DNA from: Sediminibacillus terrae
GTDB lineage: Bacteria; Bacillota; Bacilli; Bacillales; Amphibacillaceae
DNA: 64,000 nt
Direction: 5' to 3'
NCBI RefSeq assembly: GCF_009602435.1
Contig: NZ_VZDQ01000027.1
Span: forward strand, 124,001-188,000
Made by a program: the position numbers and the translations under genes. The notes beneath the pieces were generated by a model. That model ran no database searches. It was not told the DNA's origin and saw only the letters and a program-made list of their open reading frames with translations. Below, in pieces: positions 28,122 to 36,907 of the stretch. Position 1 is the stretch's first letter, and each line of letters starts with the position of its first letter.

Positions 28122-29561
28122 ATGGCCAAAAAAAATAAGCAATTTGTCGAAAAAGTCACCGCAATGGAAGACGATTTTGCCCAATGGTACACAGACGTCG
28201 TTAAACAGGCTGATTTGGTAGACTATGGTCCGGTAAGAGGCTCGATGATCATTCGGCCGGATGGTTATGCGATTTGGGAAAACATCCGGGATATACTCGA
28301 TGCAAAAATCAAAGAAACCGGACATGAAAACATGTACTTTCCATTGTTCATTCCGGAAAGTATGCTGCAAAAAGAAAAAGACCATATCGAGGGATTTGCT
28401 CCGGAAGTTGCCTGGGTGACACATGGCGGTGATGAAGAGTTACAAGAACGGCTGGTTGTCCGTCCGACCTCTGAGGTGCTTTTTGCTGAACATTATGCAA
28501 AAATCATCCACTCCTACCGCGATTTACCAAAGCTGTACAATCAGTGGAGCAACGTCGTCCGCTGGGAAAAAACGACCAGGCCGTTCCTTCGCTCACTTGA
28601 GTTCCTGTGGCAGGAAGGTCACACATGTCATGCATCCGATGAAGATGCAGCCAGGGAAACACGACAAATGCTTGATGTGTATGCAAGTGTCTTCGAGGAT
28701 TACATGGCGATTCCGGTTCTAAAAGGAAAGAAAACAGAGAAAGAGAAGTTTGCTGGGGCTGCCTATACCTTGACGATCGAAAGTTTGATGCATGATGGGA
28801 AGGCACTGCAGGCAGGAACGTCCCACCATTTGGGGACCGGGTTTGCCGAAGCCTTCGATATCCGCTTTACCGATGAAGACGGTGAATTGCAGCCCGTTCA
28901 TCAAACGTCCTGGGGGTTCACCACAAGATCGATCGGAGCAATGATCATGGTTCATGGGGATAACCGTGGCCTGGTAGTCCCTCCGAAAATCGCCGCCAAG
29001 CAAGTGATGATCGTGCCGATCGCCCAGCATAAAGAAGGAGTCCTCGACAAGGCATATCAATTGAAAGAACAGCTTGGAAGCATCGCCAGGGTCGATATCG
29101 ATGCGAGTGATAAAATGCCTGGTTGGAAATTCAATGAGTATGAAATGAAGGGGGTACCGATCCGATTGGAGATCGGGCCGAAGGATATGGAAAAAGGGCA
29201 AGCTGTACTGGTGCGCAGAGATACTGGTGAGAAACAGTTCACACCGATTGCTGAACTGGAAACGGCCATTCCGGAGTTGTTGGAGGATATCCAGCGAAGC
29301 TTGTTCGAAAAAGCCAAGCAGCACCGCGAGGCTAAAACCACTGTGGCGAGAAACATGGAAGAGTTCAAACAGAATTTAGAACAAAATCCCGGTTTTATCA
29401 AGGCGATGTGGTGTGGAAGTCGGCAGTGTGAGGATCAAATAAAAGAAGAAACCACCGCGACATCCCGCTGTATCCCTTTTGAACAGGAGATAGTCGCCGA
29501 TACTTGTGTCTGCTGTCAAGAGCCAGCAAAAGAACTAGTCTACTGGGCTAAAGCATACTGA
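28122..29561 (+). CDS. proS: Prolyl-tRNA synthetase, archaeal/eukaryotic-like type
   Basis: 479 residues, the short form without the bacterial editing insertion; common bacterial ProS is about 560. Class II motifs are visible: RPTSEVLF, the [17 protein letters not shown] region of motif 2, and the [19 protein letters not shown] region of motif 3. The C-terminal domain has the cysteine set CGSRQCE...CCQE and ends in Tyr (KAY), as in the archaeal/eukaryotic-like class. The ATG at 28122 with RBS AAAGGTGG is chosen. It is controlled by the T-box leader. No other ProS is in view, so whether this is the main or a second enzyme is unknown. Confidence 0.93.
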   Translation: MAKKNKQFVEKVTAMEDDFAQWYTDVVKQADLVDYGPVRGSMIIRPDGYAIWENIRDILDAKIKETGHENMYFPLFIPESMLQKEKDHIEGFAPEVAWVTHGGDEELQERLVVRPTSEVLFAEHYAKIIHSYRDLPKLYNQWSNVVRWEKTTRPFLRSLEFLWQEGHTCHASDEDAARETRQMLDVYASVFEDYMAIPVLKGKKTEKEKFAGAAYTLTIESLMHDGKALQAGTSHHLGTGFAEAFDIRFTDEDGELQPVHQTSWGFTTRSIGAMIMVHGDNRGLVVPPKIAAKQVMIVPIAQHKEGVLDKAYQLKEQLGSIARVDIDASDKMPGWKFNEYEMKGVPIRLEIGPKDMEKGQAVLVRRDTGEKQFTPIAELETAIPELLEDIQRSLFEKAKQHREAKTTVARNMEEFKQNLEQNPGFIKAMWCGSRQCEDQIKEETTATSRCIPFEQEIVADTCVCCQEPAKELVYWAKAY

Positions 29562-29640
29562 CGATCCCTGAAAAAGGTTTGTCCTCCTCCCTATGCAGGG
29601 AATAGTATAAAAACACTTTAACATAGTGGAGGTTGGTAGC

Positions 29641-29862
29641 ATGGACAAGTCAGAACGCGAGCTTGGCAGTCTGCTCCCCGATCAAAAAGATGAAATCAAG
29701 TTCAAAGAGTCTAAGGAAAAACAGGACAAACGTGATACTTTTGCTGAACCGCAGGAGGATTTCCCGATTGATCAGGTGGAAAAAGATGAAAAAGCAGACA
29801 GAAAGAAAAGAACCTCTTATAAAGATATCGAAACCGACGAAGAAAAGGCAAAAGACGAATAA
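29641..29862 (+). CDS. Small highly charged hypothetical protein
   Basis: 73 residues, nearly all Lys, Glu, Asp, Arg and Gln, with no hydrophobic core; it is probably disordered. The ATG at 29641 follows TGGAGG with good spacing, and a strong terminator follows the stop. No family was recognised. Small charged proteins of this kind occur widely in Bacillaceae. Confidence 0.6.
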   Translation: MDKSERELGSLLPDQKDEIKFKESKEKQDKRDTFAEPQEDFPIDQVEKDEKADRKKRTSYKDIETDEEKAKDE

Positions 29863-29864
29863 CT

Positions 29865-29907
29865 AAAAGCTGCGGCTTCTCCTATCGGGGAGAGGCCGCA
29901 GCTTTTT
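29865..29907. terminator. Bidirectional terminator between the charged ORF and gpx
   Basis: AAAAGCTGCGGC (29865-29876) pairs with GCCGCAGCTTTT (29895-29906), with a further TTCTCC/GGAGAG pairing. The T-run reads on both strands, and the gpx stop codon lies within its outer arm. Confidence 0.85.
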
Positions 29908-30385
29908 ATGAATCCAGAAGTTGTCGGATGTCCGCTTCTATGCTTTCTGGTTTGGTCGACGGGGCATATCGTTTAACGACATGACCGTCCTTATCGACTA
30001 AAAACTTGGTGAAGTTCCACTTAATCTGTCCGGAAAGGATGCCAGGCGCTTGCTTGCTTAAATAAGCAAAGAGCGGATGGGCGTCTTTTCCTTTTACATC
30101 TACTTTACTGAACAGCGGAAAGGTGACCCCATAATTTACTTGGCAGAAATCCTGGATGGTTTCTTCTGAACCAGGCTCCTGGTTCATAAATTGATTGCTG
30201 GGAAAACCCAATACAACCAAACCTTTCTCCCGATAAGCATCATATAACTGCTGCAGACCTGCATACTGGGGAGTGAAGCCGCACTTGCTGGCGGTGTTGA
30301 CTATCAGCATCGCCTGTCCTTCGTACTCCTTCAGGGAGATGTCCTCCCCCGAAATGGTTGTGGCGGAAAAGTCATAAACATTCAT
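29906..30385 (-). CDS. Glutathione peroxidase family thiol peroxidase (BsaA-like)
   Basis: 159 residues, the normal length. Peroxidatic Cys35 lies in NTASKCGFTPQ; the Gln in FPSNQF and the Trp-Asn in KWNFTKF complete the catalytic tetrad. Gram-positive members usually use thioredoxin or bacillithiol-type reductants rather than glutathione. It stands alone with RBS AGGAGGGG upstream of its ATG at 30385. Confidence 0.92.
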   Translation of the reverse strand: MNVYDFSATTISGEDISLKEYEGQAMLIVNTASKCGFTPQYAGLQQLYDAYREKGLVVLGFPSNQFMNQEPGSEETIQDFCQVNYGVTFPLFSKVDVKGKDAHPLFAYLSKQAPGILSGQIKWNFTKFLVDKDGHVVKRYAPSTKPESIEADIRQLLDS

Positions 30386-30546
30386 CTAAAATCCCCTCCT
30401 TTATTGCAGGATAGCATAAACCACCCCTTTCCTGATAAGGAAAGCACCAATATATACAAAAGACGACCGTAATGGGAGGTCACTGAAACAGTCCTTTTAA
30501 TCTAAAGTCGCTGACAACGCTTGTTGTTGATCCAGCGTATCGCTTG

Positions 30547-30579
30547 GCGGTGGATGCTTGCCGCAGGCGTCACCACCGC
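30547..30579. repeat. GC-rich inverted repeat in a gene-free gap
   Basis: The 468 bases between gpx and trhO hold no gene. GCGGTGG (30547-30553) and CCACCGC (30573-30579) form a stem around CTTGCCGCAGGCGTC, which recalls the CCCGCAGGAGTC part of the intergenic repeats and may be a decayed copy. Confidence 0.4.
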
Positions 30580-30749
30580 TCGCTCATCGTGGAATTACCA
30601 AGGGCCAATCTAAAAAAGTTGATTTTTCTTTGATTTAAAAAAGAAAATCACTCTTTTTTCTTGCACAATTAACTGTAATGAAGGCCTCTATGATGGCAAA
30701 CGTAAAACGAATGAAGGAACAGGGGACACAAACCTCTAATAATTAGACG

Positions 30750-30793
30750 AAAAGCGGTCAGTGCGGAAATTAAATTCCGCACTGACCGCTTTT
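30750..30793. terminator. Terminator downstream of trhO
   Basis: A perfect 19-bp stem, AAAAGCGGTCAGTGCGGAA (30750-30768) with its complement at 30775-30793, loop ATTAAA. It lies just past the trhO stop on the minus strand. Confidence 0.75.
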
Positions 30794-30853
30794 AAAAAAA
30801 ATTATACCTATCATAAAACTTCGGTTTTTCAGTGGCCTCCGTGATGGTCGCCT

Positions 30854-31828
30854 TTATTGATGGGCTACGCCATCTTCCCGTTCGATTCTTTCCAATCTTG
30901 CTTGTATTTCTTCTTCGGAAAGATTGTGTTCTTCCACATACATGTTGCGTGGCGATACACGGCATTCATGCGTACATCCGCGCATGTACTTATGTTCGTT
31001 CTCTTCCGAGCAAAGGAACTGGCGGTTACATTCAGGATTTGCGCAGTTTACATAGCGTTCGCAAGGTTCCCCGTCAAAGAAGTCTTTCCCTACGATGACA
31101 TGTTCTTTGCGATTGACTGGTACAGAAATCCGTTCGTCAAAAACGTAAAGCTGACCATCCCATAGTTCGCCTTGTACTTCAGGGTCTTTTCCGTAGGTGA
31201 CGATTCCGCCATGTAATTGGCCGACATCCTCAAATCCTTCCTTTACCAGCCATCCAGAGAATTTCTCGCAACGGATGCCGCCGGTACAATAAGTAAGGAC
31301 TTTTTTACCTTCCAGTTTATCTTTGTTTTCTTCCACCCATTCGGGCAGTTCCCGGAATGTTTCAATGTCGGGACGGATGGCGCCGCGGAAATGACCAAGG
31401 TCATATTCATAATCGTTTCGTGCATCCAAAACAACCGTATTTTCATCCCGCATTGCCTCATAAAACTCTTGGGGACTAAGGTATTGGCCGGTTGTTTCAT
31501 TTGGATCGATGTCATCCTCCAGACGGAGTGTAACAAGCTCCGGACGCGGACGCACATGCATTTTTTTGAATGCATGGCCGTCAGCCTCGTCCACTTTGAA
31601 GACCATGTCGGCAAAACGAGGATCTGCGTGCATGTCGTCCATATATTTATTGGTTTGCTCTACCGTTCCAGAGACTGTACCGTTAATGCCTTCTTCAGCA
31701 ACGAGGATACGGCCTTTCAAACCGAGCTCTTTACAATACTTGAGATGTTCAGCTGCATAAGTCTCGGGGTCTTCGATCGGAACGTAGTTATAATACAACA
31801 ATACTTGATACTTTTCTTGATTATCCAT
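30854..31828 (-). CDS. trhO: tRNA uridine(34) hydroxylase (UPF0176, rhodanese domain)
   Basis: 324 residues. It has an N-terminal acylphosphatase-like domain ([17 protein letters not shown]), a central rhodanese domain with catalytic Cys in [14 protein letters not shown], and a C-terminal zinc-type cysteine block ([16 protein letters not shown]...CTHEC). TrhO installs 5-hydroxyuridine at tRNA position 34. The ATG at 31828 follows AGGTGG; the track's longer frame adds four residues without an RBS. It is the last host gene before the prophage. Confidence 0.92.
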   Translation of the reverse strand: MDNQEKYQVLLYYNYVPIEDPETYAAEHLKYCKELGLKGRILVAEEGINGTVSGTVEQTNKYMDDMHADPRFADMVFKVDEADGHAFKKMHVRPRPELVTLRLEDDIDPNETTGQYLSPQEFYEAMRDENTVVLDARNDYEYDLGHFRGAIRPDIETFRELPEWVEENKDKLEGKKVLTYCTGGIRCEKFSGWLVKEGFEDVGQLHGGIVTYGKDPEVQGELWDGQLYVFDERISVPVNRKEHVIVGKDFFDGEPCERYVNCANPECNRQFLCSEENEHKYMRGCTHECRVSPRNMYVEEHNLSEEEIQARLERIEREDGVAHQ

Positions 31829-31967
31829 TTTTATTACCACCTATCAATTCATATTTGCAAGATATAAATGTTTAAGGTGAATTATTCGTTTATACTCTTG
31901 CCAAACGTTATTCTATCACGGTTCCCCTCATCAACTCAACCAGCGATTGCTGGTAATAATTGATTTG

Positions 31968-31989
31968 TGACCATATTTTGACCATATTT
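31968..31989. repeat. Tandem 11-bp direct repeat beside the integrase gene
   Basis: TGACCATATTT occurs twice head to tail (31968-31978 and 31979-31989), three bases before the integrase stop. At this place such repeats are usually integrase arm-binding sites or part of attL. Confidence 0.5.
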
Positions 31990-31992
31990 ATT

Positions 31993-33195
31993 TCAAAAGC
32001 TGATTTTTTGACGGACATCGTTCATCAAATTGCTAAATTTGGCAGCCGTTTTTTTCTTCTGCCCTTTTGTCGTGTGAGCGTAGATTTTGTTCAGCATTTT
32101 CATATCTTCATGTCCCAGTCGTTCGGATATATCCCTTAATTCTATCTCGGCTTCGATACATAAAGAAGCGTGTGTGTGTCTCATTGAGTGAGGAGCCAAC
32201 TTAACGGGATACTCCATTCTTTTTAAAATCTTTTTCATATGTTCATAAATATTCTGGGGAGGAATGGGGTAACCGGGATATTTATGAGTATTTATAAAAA
32301 CGTAATCCCTATCATAGTATATCTTCCTGTTTTTCATTATAAACGATTTTTGCCATGCTTTGTGTTTTTGTAGCTCATCCATTACAAATTCATCAACATC
32401 TATTTCACGAATTGATGCTTGTGACTTTGGCGGAACAGGGGTTACATCATTCGCTCTTTTGCTGGCACTATAGTAAGTTTTAGTAATGGAAAAGGTCTGA
32501 TTCTCAAAATCAATATCGCTCCATTTTAATACTGCGAGTTCTCCTCGTCTTAAACCGGTATATGCTAATGTTAGAAAAATGATGTAATCTTGAGTAAAAG
32601 GTTGGGTTTTTGCAATTTGTAAAAAGGTTGCCAGGTCTTCCTTCTCCAGAAATTTTTCATTATCCTTTAGTTGCTTCTCTTCAATCACCATTTTCTTTTT
32701 CAAAAAACGAAAATCAATATTGGCAGTTGGATCTTGTTTAATTGCACTTTCTTCCATTGCTGCTTTAAATATCAGCCTGGCTGTAGAATGGATTGCCTTT
32801 ATTGTATTTGCAGCTGCCTCTTTTTCATGCAAGTCATGGAGCATAGATTCATAGACCGGCTTAGTTATTTTTCTTAATTGAATATATCCGAAGTAAGTCA
32901 ACAGCTTATTAACGGATGTTCTTCTACTGTCTACTGTCCCTGGTTGTACTAACTTTGCGTATCTTTTAATCCATTTTTCAGCATAGTCATAGAAAGAAAT
33001 ATCCGACTCCTTTGTATAGACGCCATCGTTCACCTCTTTTTCTAGTTTGGCAGCTGCAAACTGAGCTTCCTTTTTAGTTTGGAAGCCTCGCCTTGTTGTG
33101 GGTTTTGGTTTTCCTGTTTCCGGATTAATACCTATGTATGTTTTGAAGAGCCATTTGTAGCCGTTCTTTGTTTTGTATTTCTGAAATGATGCCAA
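31993..33195 (-). CDS. int: Phage tyrosine-recombinase integrase
   Basis: About 400 residues. An N-terminal AP2-like arm-DNA-binding segment (KYKTKNGYKWLFKTYIG...GFQTKKEA), a SAM-like core-binding domain, and a C-terminal catalytic domain with Arg in TGLRRGELAVLKW, His/Arg in PHSMRHTHASL, and LGHEDMKMLNKIYAHTT carrying the last His and the nucleophile Tyr. The TTG at 33195 is preferred since GAGGTG is six bases upstream; the GTG at 33204 overlaps the immA stop but its RBS is too close. Confidence 0.93.
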   Translation of the reverse strand: MASFQKYKTKNGYKWLFKTYIGINPETGKPKPTTRRGFQTKKEAQFAAAKLEKEVNDGVYTKESDISFYDYAEKWIKRYAKLVQPGTVDSRRTSVNKLLTYFGYIQLRKITKPVYESMLHDLHEKEAAANTIKAIHSTARLIFKAAMEESAIKQDPTANIDFRFLKKKMVIEEKQLKDNEKFLEKEDLATFLQIAKTQPFTQDYIIFLTLAYTGLRRGELAVLKWSDIDFENQTFSITKTYYSASKRANDVTPVPPKSQASIREIDVDEFVMDELQKHKAWQKSFIMKNRKIYYDRDYVFINTHKYPGYPIPPQNIYEHMKKILKRMEYPVKLAPHSMRHTHASLCIEAEIELRDISERLGHEDMKMLNKIYAHTTKGQKKKTAAKFSNLMNDVRQKISF

Positions 33196-33200
33196 CTGTA

Positions 33201-33689
33201 TCACCTCATTTTTATCTTTTGGAAATATAGTGATTCATGCTTTTTGCGGAAATACATATCCAAACGCTTTTCAGCAAGAGCGAAATCAACATTAAAAACT
33301 TCAGAGATCATTAGAATAGATTGACTCCTGGTAGTTGGCAATTTTAGTTTTTCGAGCATGAATGATGGAATGGCAAGGTGAAGCATAAAGTTATTGGCCT
33401 GCCATTCCTGCATTTGTATATACGGAAAAGGCATGACGTTTTTGTCCCCATAATGCCAAAGAGCGTGTCCTAATTCATGACAGAACTGTTTCCATCTATC
33501 TACTTTAGAAAGTCTATTGTTTAAAAAAATACTGTATTTGCCTTTGTGAAACGAGCATCTACTAGGCTCGTCCCAAGTATAGACAGGTATTCCTAACTTT
33601 ATAGAGATATCCTCATTTAACTGGCTAGCCTTTGTTATTTCTAACGACAGAAGTAATTTTTTTATATAATCCTCTAGATGTGTATTCAA
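33201..33689 (-). CDS. ImmA/IrrE-family metallopeptidase
   Basis: 162 residues. The zinc-protease motif HELGH is at 71-75, with the third ligand likely in the following EWQANNFM helix. In phages and ICEs such proteases cleave the CI-like repressor to trigger induction. It is placed between the integrase and the DUF4352 gene, on the same strand as the repressor at 34490-34840, which is its likely target. Confidence 0.87.
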   Translation of the reverse strand: MNTHLEDYIKKLLLSLEITKASQLNEDISIKLGIPVYTWDEPSRCSFHKGKYSIFLNNRLSKVDRWKQFCHELGHALWHYGDKNVMPFPYIQMQEWQANNFMLHLAIPSFMLEKLKLPTTRSQSILMISEVFNVDFALAEKRLDMYFRKKHESLYFQKIKMR

Positions 33690-33734
33690 TTGACCACCTC
33701 TAAATAAAGAACAAGTGTTCGCGTTAATTTTAAA

Positions 33735-33757
33735 AGAAAAACCCTGAGAAACAGGGC
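33735..33757 (-). terminator. Terminator after the DUF4352 gene
   Basis: ACCCTG (33741-33746) and CAGGGC (33752-33757), followed on the minus strand by TTTTTC. It lies just past the DUF4352 stop and before immA. Confidence 0.6.
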
Positions 33758-33765
33758 TTAATCTT

Positions 33766-34407
33766 TTATTGTAACTCGATAGTTTCTGTCACGGTACCGA
33801 ATATACCTTCTTGTGCTTCGACCACTAAGTCATCAGACTCAGCAATATCAGGAGCGATATCAAAAACAACTTTCCCGGACATCTCAGAACCTGGGTTCAG
33901 CTGTTCCATAAAAAAGCTATTTTGAATGGTGCCGTCTTCACCTTGATTTGCTGATATACTTGCCATTGAATCAGCTTCAAAAGTTTTATCTCCTTGCTTT
34001 AATTTGAAATAAGAACCATCAATTGTTACTGATTCGTCACCGTTATTAAGTGCAGTAATATCCAATACAAGATAAGTACCATTGGCAGTTTCAGGTGCTA
34101 CAGACGGACCTACTTCATCAGAAGTTGTTTTCTCGTTTATAGTATAGGTCATGGCACCCACTTCAACAGTATCTCCAATGCCAGGAATTTCTTCTTTAGG
34201 CTCTTCTTTTTTATCTTCTGATGTACTATCTTCTGCGCCTGAGTCAGCAGAAGCTGTCTGTTCTCCTGAGTCTTCAGCTTTATCTGAACCAGCGGTAGTG
34301 TCATCTTCACCTCCACCAGTCGCGATCGCAATGACAACAATAATTGCTAACGCCCAAACCCACCATTTCTTATAAATAGGCTTTTTGACTTTTTCCTTTT
34401 TCGCCAT
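33766..34407 (-). CDS. Membrane-anchored DUF4352 protein, lysogenic accessory
   Basis: 213 residues. A lysine-rich N-terminus is followed by one membrane helix (WWVWALAIIVVIAIA), an acidic Ser/Asp/Glu-rich linker of about 50 residues, and a C-terminal beta-sandwich of the DUF4352 type (LVLDITALNNGDESVTI). It should face the outside of the cell. Phage copies between immA and the repressor are commonly expressed in the lysogen; superinfection exclusion or surface change is a guess. It starts at 34407 with AGGGGAG and has its own terminator. Confidence 0.78.
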   Translation of the reverse strand: MAKKEKVKKPIYKKWWVWALAIIVVIAIATGGGEDDTTAGSDKAEDSGEQTASADSGAEDSTSEDKKEEPKEEIPGIGDTVEVGAMTYTINEKTTSDEVGPSVAPETANGTYLVLDITALNNGDESVTIDGSYFKLKQGDKTFEADSMASISANQGEDGTIQNSFFMEQLNPGSEMSGKVVFDIAPDIAESDDLVVEAQEGIFGTVTETIELQ

Positions 34408-34489
34408 TATAATCTCCCCTTTTTGTGTAATATTTTCTATATTTTACTAAACAAGCTAAAAAAGAAAGCCTGTAAAGTTATAGACTAAT

Positions 34490-34840
34490 TCACTTCTTAT
34501 CCCCTTTGATAATTTCCCACATCTTTCTAAGTTGCCGGAGCTGATCCTCTTCAGATTGAGGCAGTTCTTCATAATACCAATGTTGCAACTCTGGATCGTT
34601 GATAAATTTCTGAAAGTCCTCTTCTTCCTTATCTTTTTTGTAGCTATCACTTCTCCCTAATAAATAATCAGTAGTTACATCGAAGAAATCAGCCATTTTT
34701 TGAAGGGTTTCGTAGTCTGGTTGTCTGAATCCTCGTTCGTAATTAGATATATTTTGATTAGGAATTTGTAGTTTTTTAGCAAGAGAAAGTTGAGATAGCC
34801 CCTCTCTTTCCCTTAAATACCGCAATCTTTTACCCAACAT
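34490..34840 (-). CDS. CI-like phage repressor (HTH_XRE)
   Basis: 116 residues. The HTH is LSQLSLAKKLQIPNQNISNYERG, followed by a charged C-terminal helix region without a peptidase fold. The start at 34840 follows GGGAGG with 7-base spacing; the frame extends to 34855. It is divergent from the cro-like gene and should hold the lytic promoter off. Its operators are probably the 17-bp inverted copies at 34959 and 35187. The ImmA-like protease two genes away suggests cleavage-based induction. Confidence 0.87.
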   Translation of the reverse strand: MLGKRLRYLREREGLSQLSLAKKLQIPNQNISNYERGFRQPDYETLQKMADFFDVTTDYLLGRSDSYKKDKEEEDFQKFINDPELQHWYYEELPQSEEDQLRQLRKMWEIIKGDKK

Positions 34841-34918
34841 GACAATTCCTCCCATATACTTATTGTAAAATATTATTCAATATGAATAAATTAATTCTAC
34901 AAAAAGTATAAAAAGATG

Positions 34919-34947
34919 TTGATTTCTTCAAAACGTATATGTATAAT
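34919..34947 (+). promoter_or_regulatory. Early lytic (PR-like) promoter
   Basis: TTGATT (34919-34924), exactly 17 bases, TATAAT (34942-34947), 45 bases before the cro-like ATG. The putative operator starts 12 bases after the -10. Confidence 0.75.
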
Positions 34948-34958
34948 ACAAATAAAGG

Positions 34959-34975
34959 TTCTTCGAATCGTATAA
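34959..34975. promoter_or_regulatory. Putative operator O1
   Basis: TTCTTCGAATCGTATAA lies just downstream of the early promoter. Its exact reverse complement (17 of 17) is found at 35187-35203 near the cro end. It contains TTCGAA, a six-base palindrome. Confidence 0.6.
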
Positions 34976-34991
34976 GAAATGAGGTGATTCA

Positions 34992-35228
34992 ATGAATATT
35001 AACTCCAAGGTTCGTGAGATAAGAAAGTCTAAAGGAATAACCCAAGTATTTGTAGCCAAGCAGCTTGGAATAGCAGTACAAACATACAACGGCTATGAAC
35101 TTGGAAGGCGCGAGATAAAAGCAGAAACCCTTCGTAATATCGCAAGTATTTTAAACGAACCAGTAGAAAATTTTTTTGACAATAATTTATACGATTCGAA
35201 GAAAAATGAATCGAAGGAGGCAATCTAG
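34992..35228 (+). CDS. Cro-like HTH_XRE regulator
   Basis: 78 residues: one XRE helix-turn-helix (GITQVFVAKQLGIAVQTYNGYELG) plus a short tail. It is the first gene of the plus-strand lytic transcript, facing away from the repressor. RBS is GAGGTG. The stop codon overlaps the GTG start of the Rha gene by one base. The second putative operator lies inside its 3' end. Confidence 0.86.
   Translation: MNINSKVREIRKSKGITQVFVAKQLGIAVQTYNGYELGRREIKAETLRNIASILNEPVENFFDNNLYDSKKNESKEAI
35187..35203. promoter_or_regulatory. Putative operator O2 inside the cro-like gene
   Basis: TTATACGATTCGAAGAA is the perfect reverse complement of the site at 34959-34975. A 17-base exact match 228 bases away in the immunity region is unlikely by chance. 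A partial third copy (GAATCGAAGG) follows at about 35209. Confidence 0.55.
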
Positions 35229-35905
35229 TGAGCCAATTAGTTTTTGTTAAGGACAAGCAAGTTGTAACTGACAGCTTAACCGTCGCTCAAGTTTTCGGTA
35301 AGTCACATGACAAAATTCTGAGAGACGTAAGAGATATGGAATGCTCTCAAGAATTTTCACTCGCCAATTTTGGAGAGTCAACTTATGTAAATGATCGTGG
35401 CAGAGAGTACCCGAAAATCATTATGACCGAGCAAGGCTTTACAATCCTAGCTATGGGTTACACCGGATCGGAAGCAATGAGATTCAAAGAACAATACATC
35501 AACGAATTTCACAAAATGCGTGAACAACTTACTAACAATGTCAAAGTCCTAGATGATCGAACAGCGTTAATTCAATCTCTGAAAATAACTGCTGAAACAG
35601 CCGAGAAGCAAGAACAAATGCAAGATTTGCTTAACACCCAGCAACTCAAACTTTCAACCCTTGAAACGAAAGTGGACGAGCAAATCACCTTGAACAGTGG
35701 TGAACAGAGACGATTCCAAAAGGGCGTTGCTCGTCGTGTATATAGCTTCACTGAAGACAGAGATGAAGCTAGTCGATTATTTCGAGAGCTTTATCGAGAA
35801 ATCAAAGATCGTTTCGGGGTTGGCAGCTATAAAGATGTGAAACGAGAGGATCTTCAAAGCGCCCTGGCTTATATCGAAAATTGGATTCCAAGGCAGGTGT
35901 CTTAA
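35228..35905 (+). CDS. Rha-family phage antirepressor with ORF6C-type C-terminus
   Basis: 225 residues. The N-terminal ~100 residues are a pRha domain (TDSLTVAQVFGKSHDKILRDVR...YPKIIMTEQGFTILAMGYTG). After a coiled-coil linker (residues ~105-150) the C-terminus resembles the ORF6C domain (RRFQKGVARRVYSF...LFRELYREIKDRFGV). Such proteins act in phage regulation. It starts with GTG at 35228 overlapping the cro stop. Confidence 0.85.
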   Translation: MSQLVFVKDKQVVTDSLTVAQVFGKSHDKILRDVRDMECSQEFSLANFGESTYVNDRGREYPKIIMTEQGFTILAMGYTGSEAMRFKEQYINEFHKMREQLTNNVKVLDDRTALIQSLKITAETAEKQEQMQDLLNTQQLKLSTLETKVDEQITLNSGEQRRFQKGVARRVYSFTEDRDEASRLFRELYREIKDRFGVGSYKDVKREDLQSALAYIENWIPRQVS

Positions 35906-36232
35906 TTGTTTAAAGCAGAACTTCAACCAGAGCCGGGATTTGAAAGCAAAATGTACGACATCATGTTTCAAATCGCAAATAAAGCACAGCAAGATAGAGA
36001 TCAGCTTAACGACTTACCCTATTTATTGAGTAAAGAACAGCTGGCAAAGCATGTATTTAATATTAGTCCGCAGTCGCTTAGAACCCATGTATTGATCAGA
36101 CCAGATTTTCCCAAGGTACGCATTGGTGAAAGAGTTCTATATCCAAAAGATAAAGCGATAGAGTGGATTACCAATCACACTGAAATCGCTGATAAATATA
36201 GTCCCGCTAGAAAAATCGGAATTGTTAAATAA
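35906..36232 (+). CDS. Small DNA-binding protein, excisionase/MerR-like
   Basis: 108 residues from a TTG at 35906 that directly follows the Rha stop. The middle and C-terminal parts (LLSKEQLAKHVFNISPQSLRTHVLIRPDFPKVRIGERVLYPKDKAIEWI) look like a helix-turn-helix_17/excisionase fold, with the typical VRIGERVLYPKDKAIEWI wing. It may direct excision or regulate early genes; the name is by similarity of pattern only. Confidence 0.7.
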   Translation: MFKAELQPEPGFESKMYDIMFQIANKAQQDRDQLNDLPYLLSKEQLAKHVFNISPQSLRTHVLIRPDFPKVRIGERVLYPKDKAIEWITNHTEIADKYSPARKIGIVK

Positions 36233-36292
36233 CGTAATTAGTTTCACAAATTAATAATAAAAGATTTTTAAATCCATAAGGAGGAGAACGAG

Positions 36293-36907
36293 TTGGCGAA
36301 CATTACAAAGCGTTTAAGTATCTATAGAACCTCATCGGTACCATCCCTATTGAGAATTGCCCGAGAGCGTTCTGACAACCCAAACATGAGGGCGAAAGTA
36401 ACCCTCTCAGAAGAACTGGGCATTGACAGGAAAAGACTTTCCAGGATGGAGGAAGGTACTTCCCCGATTCCCCTCGATTTAGCGTATGAGTGGTGCAAAG
36501 TCTGTGGAGACATGGTGGCATGGAGAGCTATCAAGCATGTGTACGGTGATGGATTGCCGCCCACCGATCCTAGATTAATAGAATCGCTACCTAATCAGCT
36601 GCAGAACTACATAGAGCAGGCGGAGGAAGGAATAAAGGCTGCTAAAAAGCTACTGGATATGAGCGCAGACTTGAGACCTGGAATCGGTTTTAACAATCAA
36701 CAGCTCGAAGAAATTGAAACATTGGCCACTGAGATACGCGACACGGACCAGGCTTCCGAATGTGTCCTGGATTCCTTAACGATTAACTGGGGCGTTTCTC
36801 TTGAGGAGGTGGATAGGCGGTGGACTCAGCAAGCATTAGCTGACCATATAGTGATTCCGAGCGTTGATCAGATGGATGAAATCAAAAGGGAGGCTGTCCA
36901 TGCATGA
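36293..36907 (+). CDS. Phage regulatory protein with XRE-like HTH
   Basis: 204 residues. The TTG at 36293 follows AAGGAGGAG. Residues ~35-60 look like a helix-turn-helix (VTLSEELGIDRKRLSRMEEG). The C-terminal half is helical and acidic without a recognised domain. It overlaps the next gene by ATGA. A regulatory role in the early region is inferred. Confidence 0.7.
   Translation: MANITKRLSIYRTSSVPSLLRIARERSDNPNMRAKVTLSEELGIDRKRLSRMEEGTSPIPLDLAYEWCKVCGDMVAWRAIKHVYGDGLPPTDPRLIESLPNQLQNYIEQAEEGIKAAKKLLDMSADLRPGIGFNNQQLEEIETLATEIRDTDQASECVLDSLTINWGVSLEEVDRRWTQQALADHIVIPSVDQMDEIKREAVHA

Noticed and set aside
28719-29324. 201-codon minus-strand frame within proS
   Set aside because: Antisense shadow of the synthetase, no RBS, no recognisable protein.
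33195-33204. GTG at 33204 as integrase start overlapping the immA stop
   Set aside because: The purine run lies too close to it; the TTG at 33195 has GAGGTG at six-base spacing and gives the usual integrase N-terminus.
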